Origin: an uncultured bacterium
GTDB lineage: Bacteria > Bacillota_I > Bacilli_A > Mycoplasmatales > Metamycoplasmataceae
Direction: 5' to 3'
NCBI GenBank assembly: GCA_929200685.1
Contig: CAKNAO010000004.1
Span: 1 to 18,464 of the forward strand
DNA length: 18,464 nt
The notes under the pieces are model-generated. The model saw nothing but the letters and a program-made list of their open reading frames with translations, ran no database searches and was not told the DNA's origin. Below are positions 1 through 7,365 of this stretch, one piece after another. A program made the translations under genes and the position numbers. Each line of letters opens with the position of its first letter. Within the stretch, counting starts at the first letter, position 1.

Positions 1-100
1 ATATTAATCAATTAAAAATTTAATAAAAAATATAATTTTTTTATTCATTTTTCTCTTTATTTTTTAATAAATTTATTAATTTTATTTTTATACTTCTTTT
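1..100. other. AT-rich edge region without a convincing gene
   Basis: This stretch downstream of the last minus-strand gene is almost pure A/T. It holds a perfect 16-base palindrome (64-79, TTAATAAATTTATTAA). On the plus strand that palindrome is followed by a T-rich run, so it could be a weak terminator for plus-strand transcription, but on the minus strand no T-run follows. A 14-codon minus-strand open frame (48 to 4) is too short to support. Confidence 0.3.
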
Positions 101-691
101 TTAATTAATGCTAATTTCGCCTTTTGATTTATATTTTTTTATTTTTTTATTTGCTCATATAGGTAATTCAATTTTTAATTTTTTACAAATATTATCAACT
201 AATATTGCTGTTTTATATTCACATCTTTTTTTTAAAAGAATTTTTTTATATGAATCTGATAATCCATATAATGTTTTATTAAATTTATATCTTTCATAAT
301 ATTCAATTTTATTTGAGTTACTAAAAATTCAAGGTTTTAAAATGCTAAATGAAATTATTATTTTATTTTCATTTTTATCAATAGCTTCAAAAGAAAATTC
401 TTTTTCTTTTTCATTATTTTTAAAACTAATAACTTCAATTTTTTTGTATTTAGATTTTTCATTATTTAAATTAATTCCAACAAAAATATTTTTTAATTTT
501 TTTTTAATTTTTAAACTTTTTAAAATGTAAGCAACACCAATTTTAAACATTTTTTGTCTAGAATTTAAATCATTATTTTTTATTTTAATAACATTGCCAA
601 TTTGATATATTCTCCTATATTCATCAACTATTGAATCATATTTTTTATCTTTTCCAGTAAGTTCATTAAATAAAGTTTTTTTATTTTTCAT
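101..691 (-). CDS. hypothetical protein, 196 aa, Lys/Asn-rich
   Basis: I do not recognise this protein. It reads from ATG at 691 to TAA at 101-103 with Trp-encoding TGA at 329-331 and in the later Pro-Ile-Trp-Ala stretch. This start is preferred because GGAG lies 10 bases upstream and the ATG follows the previous gene's stop by one base, suggesting translational coupling. The product is hydrophilic and basic, with no membrane segment or signal peptide. Two Cys lie near residues 150-170 (Lys-Arg-Cys-Glu and Ile-Cys-Lys-Lys). It is the last gene of the minus-strand unit that starts with the MupG-like gene or at the internal promoter near 1130. Codon use and AT content look like the neighbours. 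Location suggests a link with sugar metabolism, but nothing in the sequence shows it. Confidence 0.75.
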
Positions 692-692
692 A

Positions 693-1076
693 TTAAATTG
701 ACTCCATAAAATCAATATTTTTTAAATTAATTGTTTTTTCAATTCTTTTATAAAAATTTTCAAAACCATTTTTTTTAATCATTTTTTTAAATCATCTAGC
801 AGATTTTTTTAATTTTCTACTTTGATCTAATAAATTAACTGCAATAAAACCATTTTTATTTTTGTAAGCATTTCTTCAAGATCAATTTTTTATAATTGAT
901 CACATATAATATCCAAAATAATTAGCACCATTTTCAATAACTTTATATAGTTGTTCTAAATGTTCTTGTAGAAAATTTATTCTTTCTTTATTTGTATTTC
1001 CTTTTTCTTCTGTTCATTTGGTAGTAGTAACTCCGTCTCATCAAAAGTTTTTTGGAAATTTTAAAAAATTACTCAT
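693..1076 (-). CDS. internally deleted family 1 glycoside hydrolase remnant (127 aa)
   Basis: The frame runs from ATG at 1076 (AGGAG 6 bases upstream) to TAA at 693-695, with six or more TGA Trp codons. Residues 5-27 resemble the start of family 1 beta-glucosidases (KFPKNFWWDGVTT, compare F-P-x-x-F-x-W-G-x-A-T). From about residue 32 it jumps to the family C-terminus: RINFLQEHLEQLYKVIENG, then GYYMWS, then KKSARWFKKMI. The roughly 330 residues between, holding both catalytic glutamates, are absent, and the junction is in frame. A 6-phospho site is not preserved: Ser is present but the Lys and Tyr positions are Asn. It cannot be an active hydrolase, yet it has an intact frame, a good ribosome site and a candidate promoter, and it leads directly into the next gene. 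It is either a decaying pseudogene or a small protein with a new role. Confidence 0.7.
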
Positions 1077-1189
1077 TATTTTTCTCCTATTTTTTTAAAT
1101 TTTATTATTTTATAAAAATTTTTTAGCATTATAAAAAATAAATTATTATTAATTTTTTTAAAACACAATTTTAAAATACATTATTTTCT
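1077..1189 (-). promoter_or_regulatory. candidate internal promoter and RBS before the hydrolase remnant
   Basis: This 113-base AT-rich gap follows the mupG-like stop. A perfect TATAAT -10 hexamer followed by G lies at 1133-1128 (minus strand). No good -35 is visible, which is common in Mollicutes. AGGAGA at 1088-1083 is the ribosome site of the downstream gene. The hexamer suggests that the remnant and the hypothetical gene may be transcribed independently of mupG. Confidence 0.4.
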
Positions 1190-2392
1190 TTAAATTTTTC
1201 TAATTAATTTATATCTTGTGTTTGATTTATTGTATTTTAAAATTAAATTATCAAATTTTTTTATTTTTCCTATGTAATTCCTTTTACCATTGTTAGGTAT
1301 TTTTTTTAATAAAATGTGTAATTCACCATTGTATCGACCATAATTATCATTTAATATTACAATATCACCTTTATTGAAATATTTTTTGTTTGTTTTTCTA
1401 GGTTTAATTCTTTTATTTTGAAAACAAATTCTAGGAAGTGAAGATCTTATTGAATAACTATTAATATCTGATCTTCTTAAATGCAAAAAATCAAACAAAA
1501 TAAATTTTTCAATATTTGAAATTTTTTGTAAATTATCAACTTCATAAATAATGTTTAAATTTTTATTTTTTATTTCTTTAATATATTTTTTTAATTTTTT
1601 AGTTTCTCCACCAATTTTTTCAATTTTTAAAATTAAATTATCATCATTTTCATAAAAATCAAGTAATTTTTTAATTGTTTTTAATTGTTTTTTATTTGCT
1701 TTGTATTGTGATAATAATATATCATCTATTAGTTGCATGGCAATAAAATGTCTTATTTGCTCAGACAAAGTAGCATTTCTATGTTCTTCAATAGTTGGCA
1801 TGCCTTCATTTGTTTTTCAAGCACCTATTGTTTTTTGATTTCTTGGTAAAGTAATAAAAGCAGCAACTTTTATTTTTTTACTTTTATATCATTTTGAAAG
1901 TTTTATAAATCTTTCATAATCTAAACCAGTAAATTCTTGTGGATAAAAATTATGGCAAGCAATTATATTTTTTGGATTACCACCATTTTTTAATGTTAAT
2001 TGAGCTGTTTTTATTCCTGAAGAAGCATTTAATTCTATAAGAATTTTTTTAGAAAGTTTTGGTTCAATTTCTCCTTTAAAATCTTCATCAAGTCTAATTC
2101 CAGATGCACCCATATCTAAAAAAAACTTTTTTTCTAAAAGATCATAATTAAATTCTCTATAAAATTGAGTATTAACATCTACAATCACTTTCATTCCTAA
2201 ATTTTTTGCATATTTTAAACAATCAGAAATAATTTTAATTTTATTATTTCCTTCACTATTATTTTTTATTTCTAAAAGATTTGCAAAAATTCTATTAAAA
2301 CCTGAATTAAATGATTCATTAATGTATTGAATTGTTTTTTCTTTGCCAATTTTTTCTGGATAAATACTTATACCTAAAGTTATTTTTTTCAT
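1190..2392 (-). CDS. mupG: MupG-like 6-phospho-N-acetylmuramidase family protein (DUF871)
   Basis: This 400-residue protein runs from ATG 2392 to TAA 1190-1192. Family marks in order are LGISIYPE near the N-terminus, FNRIFANLLEI, GASGIRLDEDF, IELNASSG, CHNFYPQEFTGLDYERFI, then GAWKTNEGMPTIEEHR and a small C-terminal beta-rich domain (about residues 285-400). In Firmicutes this family hydrolyses MurNAc-6-phosphate-GlcNAc imported by a PTS. Residues 168 and 183 are Trp encoded by TGA, so what looks like two frames is one gene. The organism should have no cell wall, so the substrate may be host- or prey-derived, or the enzyme may act on another 6-phospho-disaccharide. The gene is divergent from the 6-phospho-glycosidase-like gene and probably shares its control region. 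The upstream ribosome site is weak, only AGAG about 4 bases from ATG. The family call is secure; substrate is inferred. Confidence 0.88.
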
Positions 2393-2496
2393 TTATACTC
2401 TAATTATATATTTAGTTTTTGAATTTTATACTTGTATATATAAAATTAAAATGAATATATAAAATGATAAAATTATTAATATTTTTAGGAGGAAAA
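2393..2496. promoter_or_regulatory. divergent control region between mupG-like and family 1 hydrolase genes
   Basis: Plus strand: a -35-like TTGTAT (2432-2437) and TATATA/TATAAA (2456-2463) precede the hydrolase gene, which has a strong AGGAGG (2487-2492) before its ATG. Minus strand: TATAAA at 2430-2425 and TATAAT at 2408-2403 precede mupG; use of the second would give an almost leaderless message. The palindrome TATAC-TT-GTATA (2427-2438) overlaps both the plus -35 and the minus -10 candidates, a position expected for a repressor that controls both genes. Confidence 0.45.
2427..2438. promoter_or_regulatory. 12-bp palindrome, possible sugar-repressor operator
   Basis: TATACTTGTATA is a perfect inverted repeat of 5-base arms around TT. 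It overlaps candidate promoter elements for both divergent genes. It is loosely like the TTGTATATACAA-type sites of GntR-family sugar repressors, a resemblance from memory only. Short palindromes are frequent in such AT-rich DNA, although this one contains the only C and G in its surroundings. Confidence 0.3.
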
Positions 2497-3993
2497 ATGA
2501 AAAAATTCAATCAAAATTTTATATTTTCAACTTCAACATGTGCTTTTCAAATTGAAGGTGGTCGAGAACTTGGAGGAAGAAAAAAATCCATTTGAGATGA
2601 TTTTACAATTAAAAATTTTTTTATACCAAAAAAAAATGAACCAAAAAGAGAAATAAATTCTATAAAAATTGCATCTAATTTTTATAAAAAATATTTAAAT
2701 GATATTGAAATTATGTCTAAATTAGGTGTAAATGGATTTGTATATAATATGGATTGAGCTAGAATAATGCCAGATGATAGTGGAATACCAAATGAAAAAG
2801 GATTAAAATTTTATGAAAATTTATTCAAAAATCTTAAAAGAAAAAAAATACAACCAATTCCAATTTTATATCATTGAGATACTCCAATTTGATTAGAGAA
2901 AAAAGGTGGAGCAAGTTCTAGAATATTTGTTAAAGAATTTCAAAATTTTGCAAAAATAGTTTTTAAAAGATTAGGAAAATATTCAAATACATGATTTACA
3001 AATGATGAAAATTCTACATTTACAACTCTATCATATTTAGATTCTTATAATCCTCCTCAAAAAAAGAATCCTAAAGAATTTTGAAAAGCTGTTCATTATT
3101 TAAACTTATCTTCAGCTATGGCTAAAAAAGAATTTGAAAATGCTAAAAAAAATGGTTTTGTAAGTAAAAATGCAATTCTCGGAATTGATCATGATTGAAA
3201 TCCAGCTATTCCTTATGACCTAAATGATGTTGATGATTTAAAATCATGTAAAATTTTTAATAAATACAATTTAAATTTATGATTAGATCCTAATTTAAAA
3301 GGTGAATATCCCAAATTATTTTTTAAAGAAATTGAAAAAATGAATTTAAATAAAATAGTTAAGAAAAAAGATTTGAAATTATTAAAAAAATATACATTAG
3401 ATTTAATTGGTTGAAATTACTATAGACCTGCTATTATAGCTTCTCCAAAAAGATTGAATGAAAAAATTGATTGATTTAATAAACCTATTAATTTCATTAC
3501 AAAAGAAGCATATATTGTATTTCCAAAAAATCAAAATTATACAGATTGAAAATGATTGATAAAACCTGAAAATTTATTTCATGGTTCTAAAATTTTAAAA
3601 AAAAGATATAACAATAAACCTATTATGATTATTGAAAATGGAATAGGAAATTTTGATAAAAAAATAAATGGAATAGTAAATGATGATTTTAGAATTAATT
3701 TTTTAAATGAACATATTAAAATGGTTCAAAAAGCATTAAATGAAGGAATTAATTTTATTGGATATTCATTATGAACATTTATAGATATTTTTTCTCCTTC
3801 AGGTGGATATAGAAAAAAATATGGAATTGTAGGAGTTGATTTTGATGATAAAAATTTGAAAAGATATCCTAAATCTTCATTTTTTTGATATAAAAATTTA
3901 ATAAAAAATAAAAATGCAGATTGAAATAAAATTAATTATAAAAAATTTAAAGATGAAGCTTTAAATAGTTTGAAAGAAAAAATATGAAAATAA
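2497..3993 (+). CDS. family 1 glycoside hydrolase, 6-phospho-beta-glycosidase type
   Basis: The frame is 498 residues from ATG 2497 (strong AGGAGG) to TAA 3991-3993, with many Trp-encoding TGA codons. Family 1 marks: QIEG at 18-21, SIWDDF at 31-36, DWARIMPD at 86-93, HWDTP at 126-130, acid/base Glu171, nucleophile Glu380 in MIIENG, SLWTFID at 424-430. Ser433, Lys440 and Tyr442 match in spacing (S-x6-K-x-Y) the residues that hold the 6-phosphate in 6-phospho-beta-glycosidases. The enzyme should therefore hydrolyse a PTS-imported phospho-disaccharide in the cytoplasm. Oddities: the acid/base motif is T-N-D-E instead of T-F-N-E, so the near-invariant Asn before the Glu is Asp. The usual Arg of the Y-R-F-S-I-S-W motif is Val82. 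These suggest a diverged substrate or altered activity. It converges on rplQ with 23 bases between stops. Confidence 0.92.
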
Positions 3994-4016
3994 AATTCTC
4001 TATATTATTTTAAAAT

Positions 4017-4376
4017 TTAAACAAGTTCCAAAATTGCCATTGGAGCATTATCACCTTTACGATTTGGACTTTTTATGATTCTAGTATAACCACCATTTCT
4101 ATTTTTATATTTTGGAGCTATTTTTTCAAATAAATATTTACCAATTGGCATATCATTTTTTGATATAGGTCTTAACAAAGATTCTACTTTTCTTCTTGAA
4201 TGAAGATCATCTTTTTTAGATTTAGTAATTAATTTATCAACATGTCTTCTTAATTCTTTAGCTCTTGCTTCAGTTGTTTCAATTTTTCCATGAAATATAA
4301 CATCTGTCATTAATGTTCTTAAAACACCTTTTTTTCATTTGGAATTTTTTTTAAATAATTGTTTAGGATTAGCCAT
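4017..4376 (-). CDS. rplQ: 50S ribosomal protein L17
   Basis: L17 binds 23S rRNA near the peptide exit tunnel. The 119-residue frame starts with ATG at 4376, abutting the rpoA stop (TAAATG). AGGAG for it lies inside the end of rpoA. The early NPKQLFKKNSKWKKGVLRTL and TEARAKELRRHVDKLI segments are typical of the family, and Trp14 is TGA, so a start at the internal Met 23 would be wrong. It is the last gene of the supercluster. No terminator is visible in the 23 bases before the convergent hydrolase stop. Confidence 0.97.
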
Positions 4377-5372
4377 TTATTCTTCTCCTTTAATAGTTAT
4401 TCCATATTCTACAAGTTTATCAAGAATTTCATCAACAGATTTTTTGCCAAGATTTTTAATATTACTTAATTCATCCATTGAAATTTTTGAAAGTTGATCA
4501 ATTGTTGAATAACCAGCTCTTCTTAAACTATTGTATGATCTAACTGAAAGATCAATTGAAGAAATTTGAATTTTTTCAACAAAGTTTTCTTTTTTTTCTT
4601 CTTTTATTTCTTCAAAAATAATATCTTTTTGAATATTTGAAACTTTTGAAATAATTTTAAGGTGCGATATAAGAATATGGCTAGCTTGTGCAATTGCATC
4701 TTTTGCTTCAACAGAACCATTAGTTTTAACATTAATTTTAAGTTTTTCTTGAATATCAGAAGTTTGAGTATTTAATTCTATTGATTCATATGAAACTTTT
4801 GTAACAGGAGAAAAATCTGAATCTATAGCAATTAATGAACCAGTAGAAATATTACTTTCGATTAGAGAAGAATATTTTTTGATTAAATCTTTATTTTCAT
4901 TAAATGTTTGATATCCTCTTCCAGAAATTAAATATATTTCTAATTCTAATTTACCATCTTTAGCAATTTCTGCAATTTCAAAATCTTTATTTACAACTTC
5001 AACTCCTATAGGAAGAATTAAATCAGAAACTTTAATTGTTTTCTCTCCTTTTTCTTTTAAGGAAATTTTGATAATTTGCTCATCATTAAATATTTCGTTA
5101 TTATAAATAAATTTTATTTTTTTTAAATTAAGAATAAGTTGAACTGCATCCTCTTTAACTCCTTGAATTGTTTGGAATTCATGTTCAACATTTGCAATTT
5201 TAACAGCAAATGGTGCAACTCCTGGAACAGAAGAAAGCAATGTTCTTCTAATTGCATTTCCCATTGTATTAGCAAAACCTCTAGCCAAAGGTTTTAAAGC
5301 AAATGAAGTTTCAAAATTTGAAATTTTTTCTGTTTCTATTTCTGTATAATTTATTTTTGCAAATTTTTTCAT
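4377..5372 (-). CDS. rpoA: DNA-directed RNA polymerase subunit alpha
   Basis: Alpha dimerises to nucleate assembly of RNA polymerase, and its C-terminal domain contacts upstream promoter DNA and activators. The protein is full length (331 aa). The N-terminal domain holds GFANTMGNAIRRTLLSSVPG (about 32-51). A flexible Glu/Lys-rich linker (near 255-262) leads to a complete C-terminal domain with SLRRAGYSTIDQL and IKNLGKKSVDEI. ATG 5372 has AAGGA about 7 bases upstream, and the gene follows rpsK by 11 bases. It ends TAA directly against the rplQ start. Confidence 0.98.
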   Translation of the reverse strand: MKKFAKINYTEIETEKISNFETSFALKPLARGFANTMGNAIRRTLLSSVPGVAPFAVKIANVEHEFQTIQGVKEDAVQLILNLKKIKFIYNNEIFNDEQIIKISLKEKGEKTIKVSDLILPIGVEVVNKDFEIAEIAKDGKLELEIYLISGRGYQTFNENKDLIKKYSSLIESNISTGSLIAIDSDFSPVTKVSYESIELNTQTSDIQEKLKINVKTNGSVEAKDAIAQASHILISHLKIISKVSNIQKDIIFEEIKEEKKENFVEKIQISSIDLSVRSYNSLRRAGYSTIDQLSKISMDELSNIKNLGKKSVDEILDKLVEYGITIKGEE

Positions 5373-5383
5373 CTAAATTCCTT

Positions 5384-5773
5384 TTATTTTCTATTTTTTT
5401 CTCTTTTAATTATTTTTTTAGGAGGTCTAGTGCCATTGTATGGTATTGGAGTAACATCTTTAACTTCTGTTACTTTAATTCCAACAACTTCAATTTGTTT
5501 TCTTGCAGAATCTTTACCAGGTCCTGTACCTTTAAGTTCTACTCTTACCTCTTTGATTCCATGATCTTTGGCTGCAAGAGAAGCAGCATCAGCTGCAAGA
5601 GAAGCAGCATAAGGAGTTGATTTTTTAGTTCCTTTGTAACCAATTGCTCCTGCTGATGATCAAGAAATAACATTTCCATTTATATCAGTAAATGTAACTA
5701 TTGTATTATTGTGTGTTGAATGAATATGAACAACACCATGAGTTATATTTTTTCTTTTAGTTTTTCTTGCCAT
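5384..5773 (-). CDS. rpsK: 30S ribosomal protein S11
   Basis: S11 lies on the 30S platform next to the mRNA E-site region. The 129-residue frame starts MARKTKRKNITHG at ATG 5773, 7 bases after rpsM. An upstream extension overlapping rpsM is possible in frame but is not part of the family. Characteristic pieces are STHNNTIVTFTDINGN, SSAGAIGYKGTKKSTPYAA, and the C-terminal IPYNGTRPPKK. The Trp of VISWSSAG is encoded by TGA. Its ribosome site is poor (GGAAAG), so coupling to rpsM translation is likely. Confidence 0.97.
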
Positions 5774-5780
5774 AATTTTT

Positions 5781-6146
5781 TTAAATTTTCTTTCCAACAA
5801 TAACTTTTCTAGGACCTTTTCTAGTTCGGGCATTTTTTTGTGTAATTTGACCACGTACTGGCAAACCTTTTCTATGCCTAATGCCTCTATATGTTTTGAT
5901 TTCCATCAAGCGTTTAATGTTTAAAGCTTTTTCTCTCCTAAGTTCACCTTCAGTTTTATAGTTTTTAGCAAACTTTCTAATTTCTAATAATTGATCATTT
6001 GTTAAATCTTTAACTCTAATATTTTCATTTATTTTTGCTTTTTTAAGGATTTCTTGAGAAATTGATTTACCAATTCCATGAATGTAAGTTAATGAAATTA
6101 CTACTCTTTTATTGTTTGGTATTTCTATTGATAAAACTCTAGCCAT
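5781..6146 (-). CDS. rpsM: 30S ribosomal protein S13
   Basis: S13 sits at the head of the 30S subunit and contacts tRNA and the 50S through bridge B1. The 121-residue length is normal. The helix-turn helix segment LTYIHGIGKSISQEIL is at about 19-34. The basic tail (RGIRHRKGLPVRGQITQKN, then ARTRKGPRK) is the rRNA- and tRNA-contacting end. It starts 4 bases after rpmJ. Confidence 0.98.
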   Translation of the reverse strand: MARVLSIEIPNNKRVVISLTYIHGIGKSISQEILKKAKINENIRVKDLTNDQLLEIRKFAKNYKTEGELRREKALNIKRLMEIKTYRGIRHRKGLPVRGQITQKNARTRKGPRKVIVGKKI

Positions 6147-6150
6147 TTAA

Positions 6151-6267
6151 TTAACCTTGTCTTTGTTTGTGTTTAGGGTTAATTGAACAAATAACTCTAA
6201 TAACATTGTTTCTTTTAATGATTTTGCAATCTTTACAAATTGCTTTTATTGATGCTCTTACTTTCAT
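6151..6267 (-). CDS. rpmJ: 50S ribosomal protein L36
   Basis: This 38-residue zinc-ribbon protein binds 23S rRNA. It starts MKVRASIKAICKDCKIIKR at ATG 6267 with AAGGA about 9 bases upstream and ends GQ-type (KQRQG). The zinc ligands Cys11, Cys14, Cys27 and His33 are all present, so it is the zinc-containing form. It is first in the alpha operon behind its own candidate promoter and a leader hairpin. Confidence 0.97.
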   Translation of the reverse strand: MKVRASIKAICKDCKIIKRNNVIRVICSINPKHKQRQG

Positions 6268-6285
6268 TTAATTAATCCTTTTTTT

Positions 6286-6332
6286 CTATTGACTAAAATG
6301 CAAACAAAACTTGATTAAATTTTAGTGAATAG
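6286..6332 (-). promoter_or_regulatory. leader hairpin of the alpha operon
   Basis: Arms at 6332-6319 (CTATTCACTAAAAT on the transcribed strand) and 6299-6286 (ATTTTAGTCAATAG) pair at 13 of 14 positions, with one C-C mismatch and a 19-base loop. The stem begins within a few bases of the transcription start expected from the promoter at 6343-6372 and ends about 19 bases before the rpmJ ATG. In other bacteria this leader is the target of S4-mediated autoregulation, so a translational control element is possible. No similarity to a known leader class could be tested. Confidence 0.45.
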
Positions 6333-6342
6333 AAAATTTTAA

Positions 6343-6372
6343 TTTATATAATACTTTAACATTTTAACACAA
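6343..6372 (-). promoter_or_regulatory. candidate promoter of the alpha operon (rpmJ to rplQ)
   Basis: TTGTGT (6372-6367) lies 16 to 18 bases before TATATA/TATAAA (6350-6343) on the minus strand. The predicted start is near 6337. It lies in the largest gap of the ribosomal cluster, where such a promoter is expected if rpmJ-rplQ is transcribed separately. Confidence 0.45.
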
Positions 6373-6373
6373 A

Positions 6374-6402
6374 AATATTTAATTTATTAAATAAAAAATA
6401 TT
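6374..6402 (-). terminator. AT-only terminator-like repeat after infA
   Basis: Arms AATATTT and AAATATT (6402-6396 and 6380-6374) enclose a second 5-base palindrome (6392-6382), and a short T-run follows. The outer arm overlaps the infA stop codon. With no G-C pair the hairpin would be weak, so it may only attenuate read-through. Confidence 0.3.
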
Positions 6403-6613
6403 AATGTCTATATGTAATTCTACCTTTTGTTAAATCATAAGGCGAAATTTCAACATCAACTTTATCTCCTGGAAGAATTCTAATATTAAATTTCCTCATT
6501 TTACCAGAAATTAAACCTTTTATTAAAACTCCATTTTCTAATTTGACTTCAAATTCACTCATTGAATGAACTTTTTTAACTATTCCTGACATTTTAATCG
6601 CATCTTTTGCCAT
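6401..6613 (-). CDS. infA: translation initiation factor IF-1
   Basis: IF-1 occupies the 30S A site during initiation. It is an S1/OB-fold protein of 70 residues, normal length. It has FEVKLENGVLIKGLISGKMR, then PGDKVDVEISPYDLTKGRI, ending in TYRH. The start ATG 6613 overlaps the map stop by one base, and a strong AGGAGGTG lies just upstream within the end of map. It is the last gene before the gap that precedes the alpha operon. Confidence 0.98.
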   Translation of the reverse strand: MAKDAIKMSGIVKKVHSMSEFEVKLENGVLIKGLISGKMRKFNIRILPGDKVDVEISPYDLTKGRITYRH

Positions 6614-7365
6614 TATATACCACCTCCTGTTAATATTATTGGAAATCCATTTTTAATTAATATAGTATGTTCATAATGGCTAGTTTTTTTACCATCTTTA
6701 GCTTTTACAGTTCAATTATCTTTCATGATTTGGATTTTAGAAGATTTTTGCATAATCATTGGTTCTATACAAATTACCATCCCATCTTTTAATAGTTCAC
6801 CTGTTCCTTTTTTACCATAATTTGGAATAGATGGTTCTTCATGAAGTTCTTTTCCTATTCCATGACCTGTGAATTCTTTTGGAACATACATGCCCATTTC
6901 TTTTACATATTTTCCAATAGCATGTGAAATATCACCAACTTTTGCTCCTGGTTTAATTGCATTAAAACCTTTATAAAATGCTTTTTTAGCAACATCTATA
7001 ACTTTTTGAGATTGTTTTGAAATTTTTCCAACACCTTTTGTAAAAGCAGAATCTGAATGATAACCTTCCCAAACACAACCTAAGTCTACTTTAACTAAAT
7101 CACCATTTTTAATTTTATAATTATTTGGTATTCCATGTATTAAAGCATCATTAACACTAATGCATGAAGCATTTGGGAAACCATTATATCCTTTAAAATT
7201 TAATTTAGCATTATTTTTAAGAATTTCATTTTCAATAATTTTATCAATTTGAAGTAAAGTAACTCCTGGTTTTATAAATTTATAAACAACTTTTTTAACT
7301 TTTATTAAAATGTTAGCTGCTTTTTTCATTTTTTTAATTTCAGATTTAGTTTTAATTTTAATCAT
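6613..7365 (-). CDS. map: methionine aminopeptidase, type I
   Basis: Map removes the initiator Met from nascent proteins in the cytoplasm. The 250-residue protein has all metal ligands of the pita-bread fold: Asp94, Asp105, His168, Glu201 and Glu232, plus substrate-pocket His77. Each lies 3 residues before its E. coli counterpart, so there is no N-terminal extension. Trp218 is TGA, but Trp99 is TGG, the only TGG Trp codon I noticed here. The start overlaps the adk stop and the stop overlaps the infA start, both as TAATG. Confidence 0.97.

Noticed and set aside
4..48. 14-codon minus-strand ATG frame
   Set aside because: Too short and almost pure A/T, with no recognisable product.
64..79. 16-base palindrome as a terminator for the minus-strand unit
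   Set aside because: The minus-strand transcript has A-rich rather than T-rich sequence after it, and palindromes of A and T arise easily here.
108..530. Plus-strand open frames rich in Phe/Leu/Ile (108-299, 342-530)
   Set aside because: They are antisense to the hypothetical minus-strand gene, are low complexity (reversed Lys/Asn codons), and lack ribosome sites.
1801..1891. Apparent break that would split mupG into two genes
   Set aside because: The frame continues through two TGA codons at conserved Trp positions, so it is one gene under code 4.
5774..5854. N-terminal extension of rpsK overlapping rpsM
   Set aside because: The S11 family starts at MARKTKRK; the extra residues are the rpsM end read in a different frame.
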